Assembly (NCBI GenBank): GCA_011947345.1
Contig: JAAVTG010000551.1
Coordinates: forward strand, 1-64,000
Length of the DNA: 64,000 nucleotides
DNA from: Phytophthora quininea
Lineage: Eukaryota > Oomycota > Peronosporomycetes > Peronosporales > Peronosporaceae
Direction: 5' to 3'
Below the pieces are notes generated by a model. The model was not told the DNA's origin. It worked only from the letters and a program-made list of their open reading frames with translations, and did not search any database. The position numbers and the translations under genes were made by a program. This document shows, piece by piece, positions 21,366 to 31,940 of the stretch. Numbering within the stretch: the first letter of the stretch is position 1; every line of letters begins with the position of its first letter.

Positions 21366-22018
21366 AATTATGTGTGATCTAGATAATCTACTTGACCCGA
21401 CATGGCTGGTGACAAAGAGTCAAGTGAAGAATGCAAGTATCGGTGGACTCATGCCGCTGTGTGACACAGCTAAACTCTTTCGCTCGGGACTGTCCGCGAC
21501 GGACGCTTAGCGAACCGATGGGGAGGAAGAAAAGGCCAAGGTGCACTGAGCGTGGTGGTGGCTCCTAAAGGTGGCACTGCTGTGAGAACCCGCGTCTACT
21601 GCAAACAATGAAGACAAGGCTCCGAGACTAAAGAAGCAAATCGCCCACTAGGCTCTCAAGGCGGCGAAAATTGACACGCTTCTTAAATGTGTGTGTATGG
21701 CTCCGTTTGATGCTGGAGAAGCTCCCTGGGTCAGAGATTGAGCTCATTGGGAGTCCCGATCTTCTGTGAATCAAGTCGCCGTGATGTTCCTGCCTCAGGT
21801 GAAGATGCTGATTGAAGTGAAGCGAGAGGTCGCTGATGATGCTCAGGCTTAAGTCATATCCAACCTCATCGCTTTGGGCTTCCGCACTTGTAACAACGTG
21901 ATGGCTCTGCTGACCGATTTGAATGACCGTTGGTGGTTGTTCTGGATCACAGAACGATCGGGAGCCACCCTCGCTGTCCACTACGCCATCCTTAAGCAGC
22001 CAACAATGCATTCTAAGT
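21366..22018 (+). pseudogene. Crinkler relic (plus), N- and C-terminal fragments
   Basis: At 21380-21510 one frame reads 'LDPTWLVTKSQVKNASIGG' and 'FRSGLSATDA', the counterpart of the region after the LxLFLAK motif in CRN proteins ('WLLTENDVKNG', 'DAGLSAKKV'). Farther on, 21770-22018 reads 'VAVMFLPQVKMLIEVKREV' and, after a stop, 'VISNLIALGFRTCNNVMALLTDLNDRW'. That is the end of a common CRN C-terminal domain as I remember the family. The middle is missing and stops interrupt it. It faces the minus-strand relic at 21020-21200 head to head. Confidence 0.5.
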
Positions 22019-22104
22019 GATCAGAAACTGGATTGGGCAGCCCCTCAGAAGCCTTGTTCGTCTTACAAAACATATACTAAACAAACATCAAAGGTGAACG
22101 ATAC

Positions 22105-23253
22105 CTAGCGACTCGTCATTGTGCTTTCCGAGCACGTGCTCATGTCGGATTGCACCGACATGGAATGCAATGCTGGCGTCACGAACTTCTTGTACACGAA
22201 TTGCTCACGAGCAGCTTCTTGGGTGTCCATCCGAGTGGCGTCGATCATGCATCGCACGCAGAATGTCACTTTGCGTTGACTGAGTCGCAGATCAGGTGCA
22301 ATAAAGCTGAGCTTCTTGGAGATTTTGCACGAGTTGCATACTGCTCCGAAGCACAACTTACAGGTACAGACCGGTCCAGTCAGACGAGAAGACTTGACTT
22401 CCTTCATACAAGTCACACAGAACGGCTGGAACGCAGGCATCCCCTTCTCACGAGCGTTTGATTGGCGTTGTTCTAGCAGCCAAGCGAGTTTCTTCATGTG
22501 GCCGCAGTAGGAATACTTGAGTCCAGCCATCGTGGCTTGCACCATTCCCATGACTGCCATCACCCGAATCATGTCACCACCAGGGTCCATGATACCCGTT
22601 CCGCGGCAGTCCGTACGATCAGGAGCTTCTTGGTGGAAGATGCCGCACAATGACATGTTGCCACGTACTCGACCAGGTAAATCGTGAACTTGTGGGAAGG
22701 TGACCGAGTGGAACAAGTGATACCCCACCTGTTCACCGTTCTTTAAGTACAAGATGCCAGTACTCTCGACGTAGACGTAGTCTCGGTTGCGAACAATACC
22801 GATCGACGCCATGGGGATATCGATCTCCATCCACTTGACCACCACCGACCGGAACGGTTCATCGACGGTTGGCTCCACAATGGTGGCGAGTACTGCCGCA
22901 CCACTGAAGTCTTTGAGATACGACGACTTGATCCGCATCGCTTCTAGAGTCGGATTCACGAGCCCAAACATATTCTCATCGAGCGAGCCTGGAAGTGGCC
23001 CGACCATGAGCAGCTGAGGAAGCTTGGAATTCGGACTGGAGTTCTTGCGCTCGAGGTACATGGTGGTGGGTCCGGATTTGGTGAACTTCTTCCATCGGCC
23101 GAGGTCGACGGCCTTGTTGATGTTGAGATGCTCTTCGTACTCTTCGAACTTGGCCATGACGAGTTTGTTGGTGATGTCGACAAGTTTGGCTCGATCTTCG
23201 GCGGTGAGCGTCAACTCCCCAAAGGGGTTGATGGTGAAGCGGTCGTCGTCCAT
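22105..23253 (-). CDS. START-like plus FYVE-type zinc finger protein, copy 1
   Basis: Intact 382-residue frame starting MDDDRFTINPFGELTL. Residues ~1-260 form a START-like lipid-binding domain ('PQLLMVGPLPGSLDENMFGL', 'RSVVVKWMEIDIP', 'MDPGGDMIRVMAVMGMVQAT'). Residues ~275-350 form a degenerate FYVE/related zinc finger with four Cys pairs: CVTC, CTCKLC, CNSC and CVRC; the basic R-R-H-H-C-R core of classical FYVE domains is absent. START domains carry lipids or sterols, and FYVE-type fingers usually bind PI3P membranes, so a lipid-sensing or transfer role at endosomes is likely but unproven. It is the leftmost of five paralogues in 13.5 kb (22.1-35.6 kb). Confidence 0.85.
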   Translation of the reverse strand: MDDDRFTINPFGELTLTAEDRAKLVDITNKLVMAKFEEYEEHLNINKAVDLGRWKKFTKSGPTTMYLERKNSSPNSKLPQLLMVGPLPGSLDENMFGLVNPTLEAMRIKSSYLKDFSGAAVLATIVEPTVDEPFRSVVVKWMEIDIPMASIGIVRNRDYVYVESTGILYLKNGEQVGYHLFHSVTFPQVHDLPGRVRGNMSLCGIFHQEAPDRTDCRGTGIMDPGGDMIRVMAVMGMVQATMAGLKYSYCGHMKKLAWLLEQRQSNAREKGMPAFQPFCVTCMKEVKSSRLTGPVCTCKLCFGAVCNSCKISKKLSFIAPDLRLSQRKVTFCVRCMIDATRMDTQEAAREQFVYKKFVTPALHSMSVQSDMSTCSESTMTSR

Positions 23254-23552
23254 GCCAGCAAATTGACAAGTGAGTCGGTGGTAGCTCTCTTGGTGTTGTG
23301 ACGTTGCGGGTAAGCACCTTCCAGCTGGTGATGTCTTTTGAAGCTGGGAGGACGACAGTAAGCTTTGAAAGCATCAACCAACATATGAATTGTGAAAAGC
23401 CTATCAGCAGGCATGCTCTATCGGGGCATTATGCACATAAAAAGCCAAAAACCCTTTTGAAACTCTCCAGGAGTGCCCATTTTGCCGCTCGGATTCTAGG
23501 CTGTTGAAGGAGTTCTCCAACCAACATTTGCTATTACCTACATACCGACACG

Positions 23553-24650
23553 TTGGGAGTTGATACACGATGCATGCCACTTTCTGTTGAAGAACTACGT
23601 TCGTCTTGGGATTCTCAAGACGAAAAGGCTAACACGAAATCGAGTGACGCATGGTGGTTGCGCCTATTTGTGGTCTGCAAGTTGACCGAGAAGATCCGCG
23701 CCTGCTTTCGCAAGCTGCAGTATAAGACGGTTACTATGCGCGAACAATACGCTGCTCTGAATGAACTCCACTTATCACTGGCGTTGAAATTTGAAAGCGA
23801 AATGACGAAGGTGCGCCAACTGTCGATTCAGCAAAGGTCTCTGAGCATTTACCGTGATGTTGCCTTCACTCAAGAGACCTTTTCGACAAGATTGCCACGG
23901 GACACCACAATGTTCATACATGCCGTCAAGGAGCTGAAGTGGGTTTCGCTGGCATGGCTCTGGACCAATCAAACATCCACGAGCATCAAGACGGCGAAGA
24001 GGCTTTGGAAGTTTCAGCGCATCTGGCGGACATGGTAGACGAAGATACCCCGAGTTCCCACAAGGATGAAGACATGCCACAACTCAATGAAGTAAATGAA
24101 CCGACTGAATCCCAGCAATCAACGAGTCAGCAAGACTTGGTGGAAGCTGTTACTACAGCTCAGACCGTGATGATCGACGGAATTACCGATATCAAGCTCG
24201 ATATTGCAGCAAAAGCCCGCGATGCGCCTCCAACGAGGTCGATTGACATCGTGAAGTGTACGGATGGAGCGTTCCGTCGTCTGCTGATCGCTTATTCAGC
24301 AAAATTGCAAGAACACCTAGGTGAATTGGCAACCGAGGAGATCTGGAGCCAGCGCAAGAACCTGATCCACGAATACAAGCTAAAGCGTGATGTTTGCAGA
24401 AAGGTGAAGGATCAAGGTGATCTGTCGCTTGAAGACGCGTGGGCTAAAGTCGAACCTTGTGGTGAATTTGGAGCGCTCATCGAATTTGCTGTTGGGCTCG
24501 CAAGTATTGCTCCAGGAAACCATACTGTGGAAGGGGATTTCAGTACGCTAAACCGAGTAGCTGGTCCACAGGAGAGCTGCAAGCGCGTCAATACTTCGAA
24601 GTCATGGAGCTGGCGGACAGATTGGAGTCAAGCAAGAAGGTTATAGCACA
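23553..24650 (+). pseudogene. hAT-like transposase-derived fragment (broken)
   Basis: Frames 23553-24038 and 23939-24646 appear to be one reading frame split by a missing G near 23938-23945. The first part is helical ('MREQYAALNELHLSLALKF'). The second ends 'FGALIEFAVGLASIAPGNHTVEGDFSTL', the shape of the hAT C-terminal dimerisation motif, where a hydrophobic helix precedes a P-x(n)-E-R-x-F-S-like segment. Another one-base change near 24550 is needed to continue into 'STGELQARQYFEVMELADRL'. No BED finger, DDE residues or terminal inverted repeats are visible, so this is either the 3' part of an hAT element or a host gene derived from one. Confidence 0.4.
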
Positions 24651-24659
24651 ACAGTGAGT

Positions 24660-24995
24660 TTCTGATCCAACAGAGCGTGCGTAGGCTAACCTCACTTACA
24701 TTTCCATGCGTAAGTTAGTGCCCTTTACGGTTTTCTGGCAATTCAATACATTTCCTGTGCAATGCCCCTTTGAACTTTCCCAACTCTGCCCATTTTACAT
24801 CAAATCCCATCGACTTTCAAAATGCCCCGTTTGAGCATGCCTGCCTATCAGTGGAGCAATTGCTCCGTTCTGAGGACGGGATAAGGACGCAAAATCTAAT
24901 CCGTGGTATTGAAGTGCTGTTCGTCATCGCACTCTATACTTTCACTGAAGACTTCTTCAACATCAAAAACATCATATTTTGAGCTAAAAAGATGT
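24660..24995. other. Intergenic, no gene seen
   Basis: About 335 bases, AT-richer than flanking genes, between the hAT-like fragment and START-FYVE copy 2. Nothing recognised. Confidence 0.35.
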
Positions 24996-26153
24996 TCAAC
25001 TTGATCGTGTGCTAAGTGAGCTTTCTGCGCTGACGTCCGAAGCGATGGACGAGCCGTATACGCTGGACGGCACAGGTTTCTTGTAGACGAATTGGTGTCG
25101 GGCGGCTTCTTGAGTGTCCATCCGAGTCGCCTCCAACAGGCAACGCACACAGAATGTCACTTTGCGCTGCACAAGCTCTTGGTCCTGAGCGATAAAACTC
25201 AAGGTTTTCGGAACTTTGCAGCTGCCGCAGATCGCTCCGAAGCAGAGTTTGCAAGTGCTGCTGGACTTGCCGAAACTACCGAGTTTGGACGGCTTGATGT
25301 TTTTCAAGCAAGTGACGCAGGTTGGTTCTGCTTTTGGCGCACCGCGTTGACGAGCTTCTGCGTGCTTCTGCTCTAGCAACCACGCGAGTTTCTTCATCTG
25401 GCCGCAGTACGAATACTTGAGCCCAGCCATCGTAGCTTGCACCATTCCCATGACTGCCATCACCCGAATCATGTCACCACCTGGGTCCATGATACCAGTG
25501 CCGCGACATTCCGTGCGATCGGGAGCTTCTTGGTGGAAGATGCCACAGAACGACATGTTGCCACGTACACGGTTTGGTAGATCATGAACCTGTGGAAACG
25601 TGACCGAGTGGAACAAATGGTAGCCGACTCGCTCGCCATTTTGGAGCGTCAAAATGCCCGTACTTTCGACGTAGACGTAGTCTCGATTGCGAACGATGCC
25701 AATCGACGCCATGGGGATATCGATCTCCATCCACTTGACCACTACCGACCGAAATGGCTCGTCGACTGTTGGTTCGATGATTGTAGCCAACACCGCGGCA
25801 GCATTAAAGTCTTTCAAGTATGAAGACTTAATCCGCATCGCTTCGAGGGTTGGATTCACCAGACCAAACATGTTCTCGTCGAGCGAACCAGGCAGGGGTC
25901 CAACCATGAGCAGCTGAGGAAGCTTCGAGTTGGAGCTGGAGCTCTTACGCTCGAGGTACGAAGTTGTGGGTCCGGATTTGGTGAACTTCTTCCATCGGCC
26001 GAGGTCGACGGCCTTGTTGTTGTTGAGGTGCTCTTCGTACTCTTCGAACTTGGCCATGACGAGTTTGTCAGCAATGTCGACCAGAGTTACCCGGTCTTCC
26101 TCGCTTAGCGACAATTCCCCAAAGGGGTTGATGGTGAAGCGGTTGTTGTCCAT
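24996..26153 (-). CDS. START-like plus FYVE-type zinc finger protein, copy 2
   Basis: Intact 385-residue frame starting MDNNRFTINPFGELSL and colinear with copy 1, with the START-like part and the zinc finger (CVTC, CKLC, CGSC, CVRC). The finger lacks the R-R-H-H-C-R core. It is the closest relative of copy 1 in the window: the N-terminal 260 residues differ at only a modest number of positions, while the tails after the last Cys pair diverge ('VPSSVYGSSIASDVSAESS' here). Orientation is the same as copies 1, 3 and 5. Role as for copy 1: probable lipid-binding protein at PI3P-type membranes, inferred from domains only. Confidence 0.85.
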   Translation of the reverse strand: MDNNRFTINPFGELSLSEEDRVTLVDIADKLVMAKFEEYEEHLNNNKAVDLGRWKKFTKSGPTTSYLERKSSSSNSKLPQLLMVGPLPGSLDENMFGLVNPTLEAMRIKSSYLKDFNAAAVLATIIEPTVDEPFRSVVVKWMEIDIPMASIGIVRNRDYVYVESTGILTLQNGERVGYHLFHSVTFPQVHDLPNRVRGNMSFCGIFHQEAPDRTECRGTGIMDPGGDMIRVMAVMGMVQATMAGLKYSYCGQMKKLAWLLEQKHAEARQRGAPKAEPTCVTCLKNIKPSKLGSFGKSSSTCKLCFGAICGSCKVPKTLSFIAQDQELVQRKVTFCVRCLLEATRMDTQEAARHQFVYKKPVPSSVYGSSIASDVSAESSLSTRSS

Positions 26154-26343
26154 GGTCGTGAATGCACAAGTGATGCGGTTCTGGGAGAAAAAGAAACTTT
26201 CCAGCTGTCGAGGTCAACAGATTTTTTCATAGAGAAACGGGTGCAAGATAAGACTCGAGAACTAATGCCTCTTCCGTCATAAGTAGTGATGTCGATGATA
26301 AGGTATTTATTAGGGCTTCAAACGCAGGTCAAGTGTGTGCATC

Positions 26344-27505
26344 TCATGAAGAGATGCTCAGAGTGCGGATCGACCTGGTCGATCGAATATCCGACGCGAT
26401 GGACGAGCCGTAGACTCCCGACGGTACCGGCTTCTTGTAGACGAATTGGTGGCGAGCTGCTTCCTCCGTGTCCATCCCGGTGGCTTCCAGCAGGCAACGC
26501 ACGCAAAACGTCACCTTGCGCTGGACAAGCTCCAGGTCCTGAGCGATAAAGCTCAGCTTTTAGAGACTTTGCAACTGCCGCAGACAGCTCTGAAGCAGAG
26601 CTTGCACGCGCTGTTGGACTTGCCGAAGCTGCCGAGTCTCGACGGTTTAATCGTCTTGGAGCAAGTGACACAGCTCGGCTTTGCCTTCGGAGCGCCATGT
26701 TTCCGAGAGTCGGTGTACTTCTGCTCCAACAACCACGCCAACTTCTTCATTTGTCCAACATACGAGTATTTGACTCCTGCCATTGTCGCCTGGACCATCC
26801 CCATAATCGCCATCGCTCGGATCATGTCACCGCCAGGGTCCATAACCCCGTTCCACGACACTCCGTTCGGTCAGGGGCTTCTTGGTGGAATACACCGCAA
26901 AACGACATGTTGCCTCGCACTCGACCAGGAAGTTCATGGATTTGCGGGAAGCTCACCGAGTGTAGTAGGTGATACCCGACACGTTCGCCGTTGTCGAGCT
27001 GCAGGATGCCTGTGCTCTCGAGATACACGTAGTCTCGGTTGCGAACGATACCGATGGACGCCATGGGGATATCGATCTCCATCCACTTGACCACCACCGA
27101 TCGGAATGGCTCGTCGACTGTTGGTTCGACGATAGTGGCGAGGACTGCCGCAGCGTTGAAGTCGTTCAAGTACGACGACTTGATCCGCATCGACTCCAAC
27201 GTCGGACTCACCAGGCCGAACATGTTTTCGTCGAGTGAACCTGGTAGCGGCCCCACCATGAGAGAGTGAGGGATCTTGGAGTTAAGACTGGAACTTTTCT
27301 TTTCGAGGTACGTGGTAGTGGGTCCGACCTTGGTGAACTTTTTCCACCGACGCAGATCGACGGCCTTGTTGGTGATCAAGTACTCCTCGTACTCGTCGAT
27401 CTTGTTGAGTACGAGCTCGTTGGCGATCTCGATCAGCTTGACGCGGTCTTCAGACGTGAGCACCAACTCCTCGAAAGGGTTGACGGTGAAGCGATTGCTG
27501 TCCAT
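26344..27505 (-). CDS. START-like plus FYVE-type zinc finger protein, copy 3 (two frame breaks)
   Basis: Starts MDSNRFTVNPFEELVL at 27505. The START-like part is intact to 'DRTECRGTG', where one base is missing near 26845-26850 (GGGGTT), shifting into 26861-26553. A second base is missing in the AAAA run near 26557-26561, in the segment that reads 'SKKLSFIA' in copy 1. The finger pairs CVTC, CKLC, CGSC and CVRC are all present when the frames are followed, and the end is SSIASDIRSTRS to the stop at 26344. Copy 4 (30393-31554, opposite strand) has exactly the same two breaks. Either the gene was already broken before duplication, or identical contexts were miscalled twice. Confidence 0.7.
26386..27200. 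repeat. Inverted repeat arm FYVE-L (partner about 30700-31512)
   Basis: The 3' two thirds of START-FYVE copy 3 is nearly identical to the reverse complement of the 3' two thirds of copy 4. Identity ends abruptly beyond the codons for 'SSIASD' (26384 / 31512) and falls off gradually in the 5' third of the genes. Confidence 0.7.
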
Positions 27506-27759
27506 GACTTGAGTGCTGCAGAGTGAATCACCGAATGGGCTTATGGGCGACTGCTCTAACAGCAAAAAAATTGGACAGGACCAAACATACCAACGTTACT
27601 GCTGCTTCTCTACATGTGGATAAAGTTTGTCTTTGTTTGAAGCACTTGCTCCATGTCATTACGACGATTTGCCACCGGACCATCTTCATGATCTAACGGA
27701 TGTTTCGATGTTGGATAAAGCTTGATATTCGGGACACCTTTACACCGAACTAGAGCCAC

Positions 27760-29759
27760 TTACCGACGGCGAGTAACGATCAGAGCCACGGTAGCGACAA
27801 CAAGAGCCACCGTCGCGTATCCTACGACATCGTCGGACACTCCGAGCCACTGGGAAATGGGACTTGGGGACGCAAATTTGACCTTCTTGCCCTTGGCTTT
27901 GGCCGCGCTATTGTCAATGTCACGCTGGATCATCTTGGCAGCGATCGGGTGGTACAGCGACTTGCAGTCGGCGAAGATCGTAGCGGCTTGGGCAGCCCCC
28001 AGAGCAGTGCACAAGTCGCGGAAGAGCGGACGCACGAACTTCATGCGGCCCTGCTCCTTCAAGAACTCGATGGTTTGGTTGAGCATGCGCAAGTCTCCCG
28101 ACCGCAGCGCTACGGTGAACCAGCGGAACCGCAGCTCCGAGTTGTGCGTGGTGCTCAGGTGGTTGTTAGTGAAGCTGTCGATCGCATCTAAGTGGGCAGG
28201 AGTGAACTCTACGCCTTCCTGCTTAAGTAGGATCGTATCTAGCATCAAGATCCACAGACTGGCGGGCCATTTCTTCAGGGCGTTCTTGCTGACGCTCGTC
28301 CACTTCTCGGGGTTGCTACTACTCGCCATTTGCTCGCCCAATTTGGTCGCCTGGCTCGTCAGCGTCGTGTCGAACTTGTTGGCGACGGGAGGCATGCCAG
28401 GCGAGTAGAACCAGACGTCCCAGTCGATCTTCTTCAACGCCTCCGGCTTCTCGGCAAAGTATTTCTCAAAGAAGGCTCGGAACTCGAGCGACGTGACCGT
28501 CTTGAACTTGAACTGCTGGATGTAAGCCTGCGCAAACTTGTCAAACACCTCATGACCGCCCACTGTCGTCGACAGGAAGTGAAGGAAGTTAAATCCTTTC
28601 TCGTACGGGATCGACGAGAAAACCTCGTCCGGATCAATGCCGTCCGTGTTGGGCACTAGCGCCGTGTACGGATGTTTAGGACCGAACTCCTCCACAGACT
28701 CTACAAGATCTCGTAGACCCATAGCAGCCTTCAAATCGTACGCCTTTGGGTCGTTAGTAATCCGCGTTTGGATCTTCCTCTCAAGCCACATCGTCCAGCC
28801 CTCATTCAGCCAGAAATCCGTCCACGAGCGGTTTGTCACCAAGTTGCCTGTCCACGAGTGGGAAATCTCGTGTGCTACTACGTCTGCAAGCGAACGATCG
28901 CCAGCCAGCAACGTTGGGGTCACAAACGTCAAGCACGGGTTCTCCATCCCTCCGTAAGGGAAACTCGGCGGCAGACACACCAGATCGTACCTCTTCCAGA
29001 CATATTCCTGCCCCGTAATGTCCTCTGCGTGCTTCAGAAAAGCTTCTGTCTGCGCGAATTCATGCGCAGCCTTAGTCACCACTGCGGGTTCGGCCCAGAC
29101 TCTGCTTCTCGGTCCCAAATCCACGCTCTCCAGCTTACCCGCCACAATGGCCAGCAAGTAGCTGGGAATGGGCACAACCTGTTGGAACGACACTTGGTAC
29201 GTGTTGTCCACATTGTTGTGGTTCTTCCTGCCCTGCGGATCGGCAATTGCACTCATCAAGCAAGTGCACCAGTCCGGAACGGTGACAGTCGCCGAGTAGG
29301 TGAACTTGCAGGCTGGCGTATCCGGACACGGCACAATCGTGCGTGCATGGATGGCCTGGCATTGGGTGAAGAGATAAGGGTGGGTTTTGCCTGCAGTGAG
29401 CTCCTTGGAGAGCCACTGCAGCCCACTAGAGGCGGACGAAGTGGAGTAGTCCACACGGAGCTTCGTGGCGTGGCTAGGCACGGCCACAACAAGAGCACGG
29501 CCAAAGACTGGGTGTTCCTCCTCAGCGAGGGCGAAGGGCGTCTCCTTGTCGTCCACAAAGGTCTTGGAGATGTTCAGGTGGTGGGTATCCAGCGCTACAA
29601 TAGCCGTGGGGGACGTGGCACTGTGGACGAACGTGTACTCGGCGTATCCCTTGAGCTGCTGGGCGGAGAAGTCCAGGAGATGACCCAGTTGAGGTGCTGG
29701 AACGTCACCTCGTTTAGGTTTGAGTACGAGTGCGAGTTGAGCGGACGGAGCGGCGCCAT
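27760..29759 (-). CDS. Leukotriene-A4-hydrolase-like M1 aminopeptidase with C-terminal tail anchor, copy 2 (one frame break)
   Basis: The long frame 29928-27760 covers nearly the whole protein, but by comparison with copy 1 the true start is MAPLRPLNSHS at 29759, with one base missing near 29684 ('QHLNWVI' to 'LDFSAQQLKGYAEY'). Length is about 666 residues. Motifs: GGMENPCLTFVTPTLLAG, HEISHSWTGNLV and WLNEGW (zinc ligands His, His, Glu), then the LTA4H-like C-terminal helical domain. The C-terminus 'VGYATVALVVATVALIVTRRR' is again a hydrophobic helix with a basic end, so the tail anchor is conserved in both copies. It lies between START-FYVE copies 3 and 4, inside their inverted repeat. Zinc aminopeptidase activity is expected; location at ER or another organelle membrane is inferred from the tail. 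Confidence 0.88.
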
Positions 29760-30392
29760 CTCGATCTTCTTGGGGGTCTTCTTCGTCTTGAGCAAGTTGG
29801 CGAATGAGGGAGCTGCTCGTTTTTGCGCAAAAAGACCTCCGGATTGGAATGATACGCCAACATGTAGACGAATGCAACCTACCGTACATCACGGCGAGTA
29901 CTTCGCTTGCTTGTAGACGAAAACACACTCATCAAACAAGGACTGGTAGCACACGTAGCTTTTCTTTAAGCCGAGGAAGCTACAGAGAGTTGAAAATTTA
30001 CCAGCTACCGGTAGTCGACGATTTCCTTTCTTCATGGAGGCTTTGCTCGAAGTAGTGCAACCTTGCTTTTCTCCAGAATGCTACTATAAATTAGCAACTC
30101 AAACTACACTGTATCCCTCTTGCTGCCGACTTCGTAAACTGTAGTGTATTTCTGTTTACGATGTATTACACTACGCTATGGCACCTTGGATAGACCACAC
30201 CAGCTGATGTTACTACTTTCCTCAACATAATTGAATTTTTTAAAGGTCGTTTGCCATGTCAACTGGTCTGCATTACAACGATTGCCAACGCGCCAATCTT
30301 CTCCTTCATCTAACGGATGTGCAGGTTGGTCACCTATGCGGCTCGCCCACAAAGTCATTCGACAATTTACTCGACAACGATCAAGTCGCAGT
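29760..30392. other. Divergent intergenic region
   Basis: About 630 bases between M1 copy 2 (minus) and START-FYVE copy 4 (plus); both promoters must lie here. Only short open frames. AT-rich around 29990-30240. Confidence 0.35.
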
Positions 30393-31554
30393 ATGGACAG
30401 CAACCGCTTCACCGTCAACCCTTTCGAGGAGTTGGTGCTCACACCTGAAGACCACGCCAAGTTGGTTGAAATCGCACACGAACTCGTGTTCGACAAGATC
30501 GAAGAGTATGAGGAGTGCCTGAGCACACAAAAGGCCATCGATCCACGTCGGTGGAAGAAGTTCACCAAGGTCGGACCCACCACCACGTACCTCGAAAAGA
30601 AAAGCTACAATCCCAACTGCAAACTGCCCCAGTCTCTCATGGTCGGACCATTGCCTGGTTCGCTCGACGAAAACATGCTTGGTCTCATGAGTCCGACGCT
30701 CGAATCCATGCGTATTAAGTCGTCGTACTTGAACGACTTCAACGCTGCGGCAGTCCTCGCCACCATTGTCGAACCAACAGTCGACGAGCCATTCCGATCG
30801 GTGGTGGTCAAGTGGATGGAGATCGATATCCCCATGGCGTCCATCGGTATCGTTCGCAACCGAGACTACGTGTATCTCGAGAGCACAGGCATCCTGCAGC
30901 TCGACAACGGTGAACGTGTCGGGTATCACCTTCTACACTCGGTGAGCTTCCCGCAAATCCATGAACTTCCTGGTCGAGTGCGAGGCAACATGTCGTTTTG
31001 CGGTGTATTCCACCAAGAAGCCTCCAACCGAACGGAGTGTCGTGGAACGGGGTTATGGACCCTGGCGGTGACATGATCCGAGCGATGGCGATTATGGGGA
31101 TGGTCCAGGCGACAATGGCAGGAGTCAAATACTCGTATGTTGGGCAGATGAAGAAGTTGGCGTGGTTGTTGGAGCAGAAGTACACCGACTCTCGGAAACA
31201 TGGCGCTCCGAAGGCAAAGCCGAGCTGTGTCACTTGCTCCAAGACGATTAAACCGTCGAGACTCGGCAGCTTCGGCAAGTCCAACAGCGCGTGCAAGCTC
31301 TGCTTCAGAGCTGTCTGCGGCAGTTGCAAAGTCTCTAAAAGCTGAGCTTTATCGCTCAGGACCTGGAGCTTGTCCAGCGCAAGGTGACGTTTTGCGTGCG
31401 TTGCCTGCTGGAAGCCACCGGGATGGACACGGAGGAAGCAGCTCGCCACCAATTCGTCTACAAGAAGCCGGTACCGTCGGGAGTCTACGGCTCGTCCATC
31501 GCGTCGGATGTTCGATCAACCATGTCCACGTGCACACTTAGCCTCTCTTCGTGA
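30393..31554 (+). CDS. START-like plus FYVE-type zinc finger protein, copy 4 (two frame breaks)
   Basis: The only plus-strand full-length member. Starts MDSNRFTVNPFEELVL; START-like part to 'NRTECRGTG', a missing base near 31050-31056, finger region 'CVTCSKTIKPSRL' and 'CKLC', a second missing base near 31338-31341, then 'VQRKVTFCVRCLLEATGMDT' to the stop at 31552-31554. Both breaks are identical to those of copy 3. The first ~110 residues differ clearly from copy 3 (for example 'KIEEYEECLSTQKAIDPRRW' versus 'KIDEYEEYLITNKAVDLRRW'), while the rest is almost identical. This mosaic suggests gene conversion between the inverted copies. Confidence 0.7.
30700..31512. repeat. Inverted repeat arm FYVE-R (partner about 26386-27200)
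   Basis: Reverse-complement partner of FYVE-L; the two arms enclose M1 peptidase copy 2. Boundary on the 3' side is sharp, on the 5' side gradual. Confidence 0.7.
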
Positions 31555-31744
31555 GATGAACGCCGTCGATGGGTTTCTTCCTGCGAATGAAGCCCTGATA
31601 AATATTTTCCATTACTACAGAAGTGGCATTAGTACTCGTATCTTGCAAGAAATGTTCAAAGACACAATCTATTGACCTTAAGGTGTCGACAGAAGAAACG
31701 TTCTTCTTCATCTCGCAATACCATTCATCACTGTCAAGGGCAAC

Positions 31745-31905
31745 AGTCACTTCAGTGCCGACCCCTTGGGGAGTTGACGCTAAGCGACGAACATCGCTAA
31801 CAACCTCATCATGACCAAGTTCGAAGAGTATGAAGAGCATCACCACCTCCGTACGGGGAGGAGTTCGGATCCAAACACCGGTCCACGGCTCTGGTGCCGA
31901 CCACG
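31745..31905 (+). pseudogene. Relic of a sixth START-FYVE gene
   Basis: A short plus-strand stretch matches the 5' coding region of the START-FYVE family across two frames: 'PLGELTLSDEHR' (family: PFGELTLTAEDR) and then 'NNLIMTKFEEYEEH' (family: NKLVMAKFEEYEEH), followed by a degraded equivalent of 'RWKKFTKSGPTT'. Nothing of the rest of the gene follows. It lies directly downstream of copy 4. Confidence 0.55.
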
Positions 31906-31940
31906 GACGGCATTTGGTCGTGAAAACGAACAAAATGGAA

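Noticed and set aside
26446..27090. Pair of identical 214-residue frames at 26446-27090 (+) and 30808-31452 (-)
   Set aside because: Both are antisense to START-FYVE copies 3 and 4; their similarity only reflects the inverted repeat.
28768..29916. 382-residue plus-strand open frame
   Set aside because: Antisense of M1 peptidase copy 2; no recognisable domain, while the minus strand holds the zinc-site motifs.
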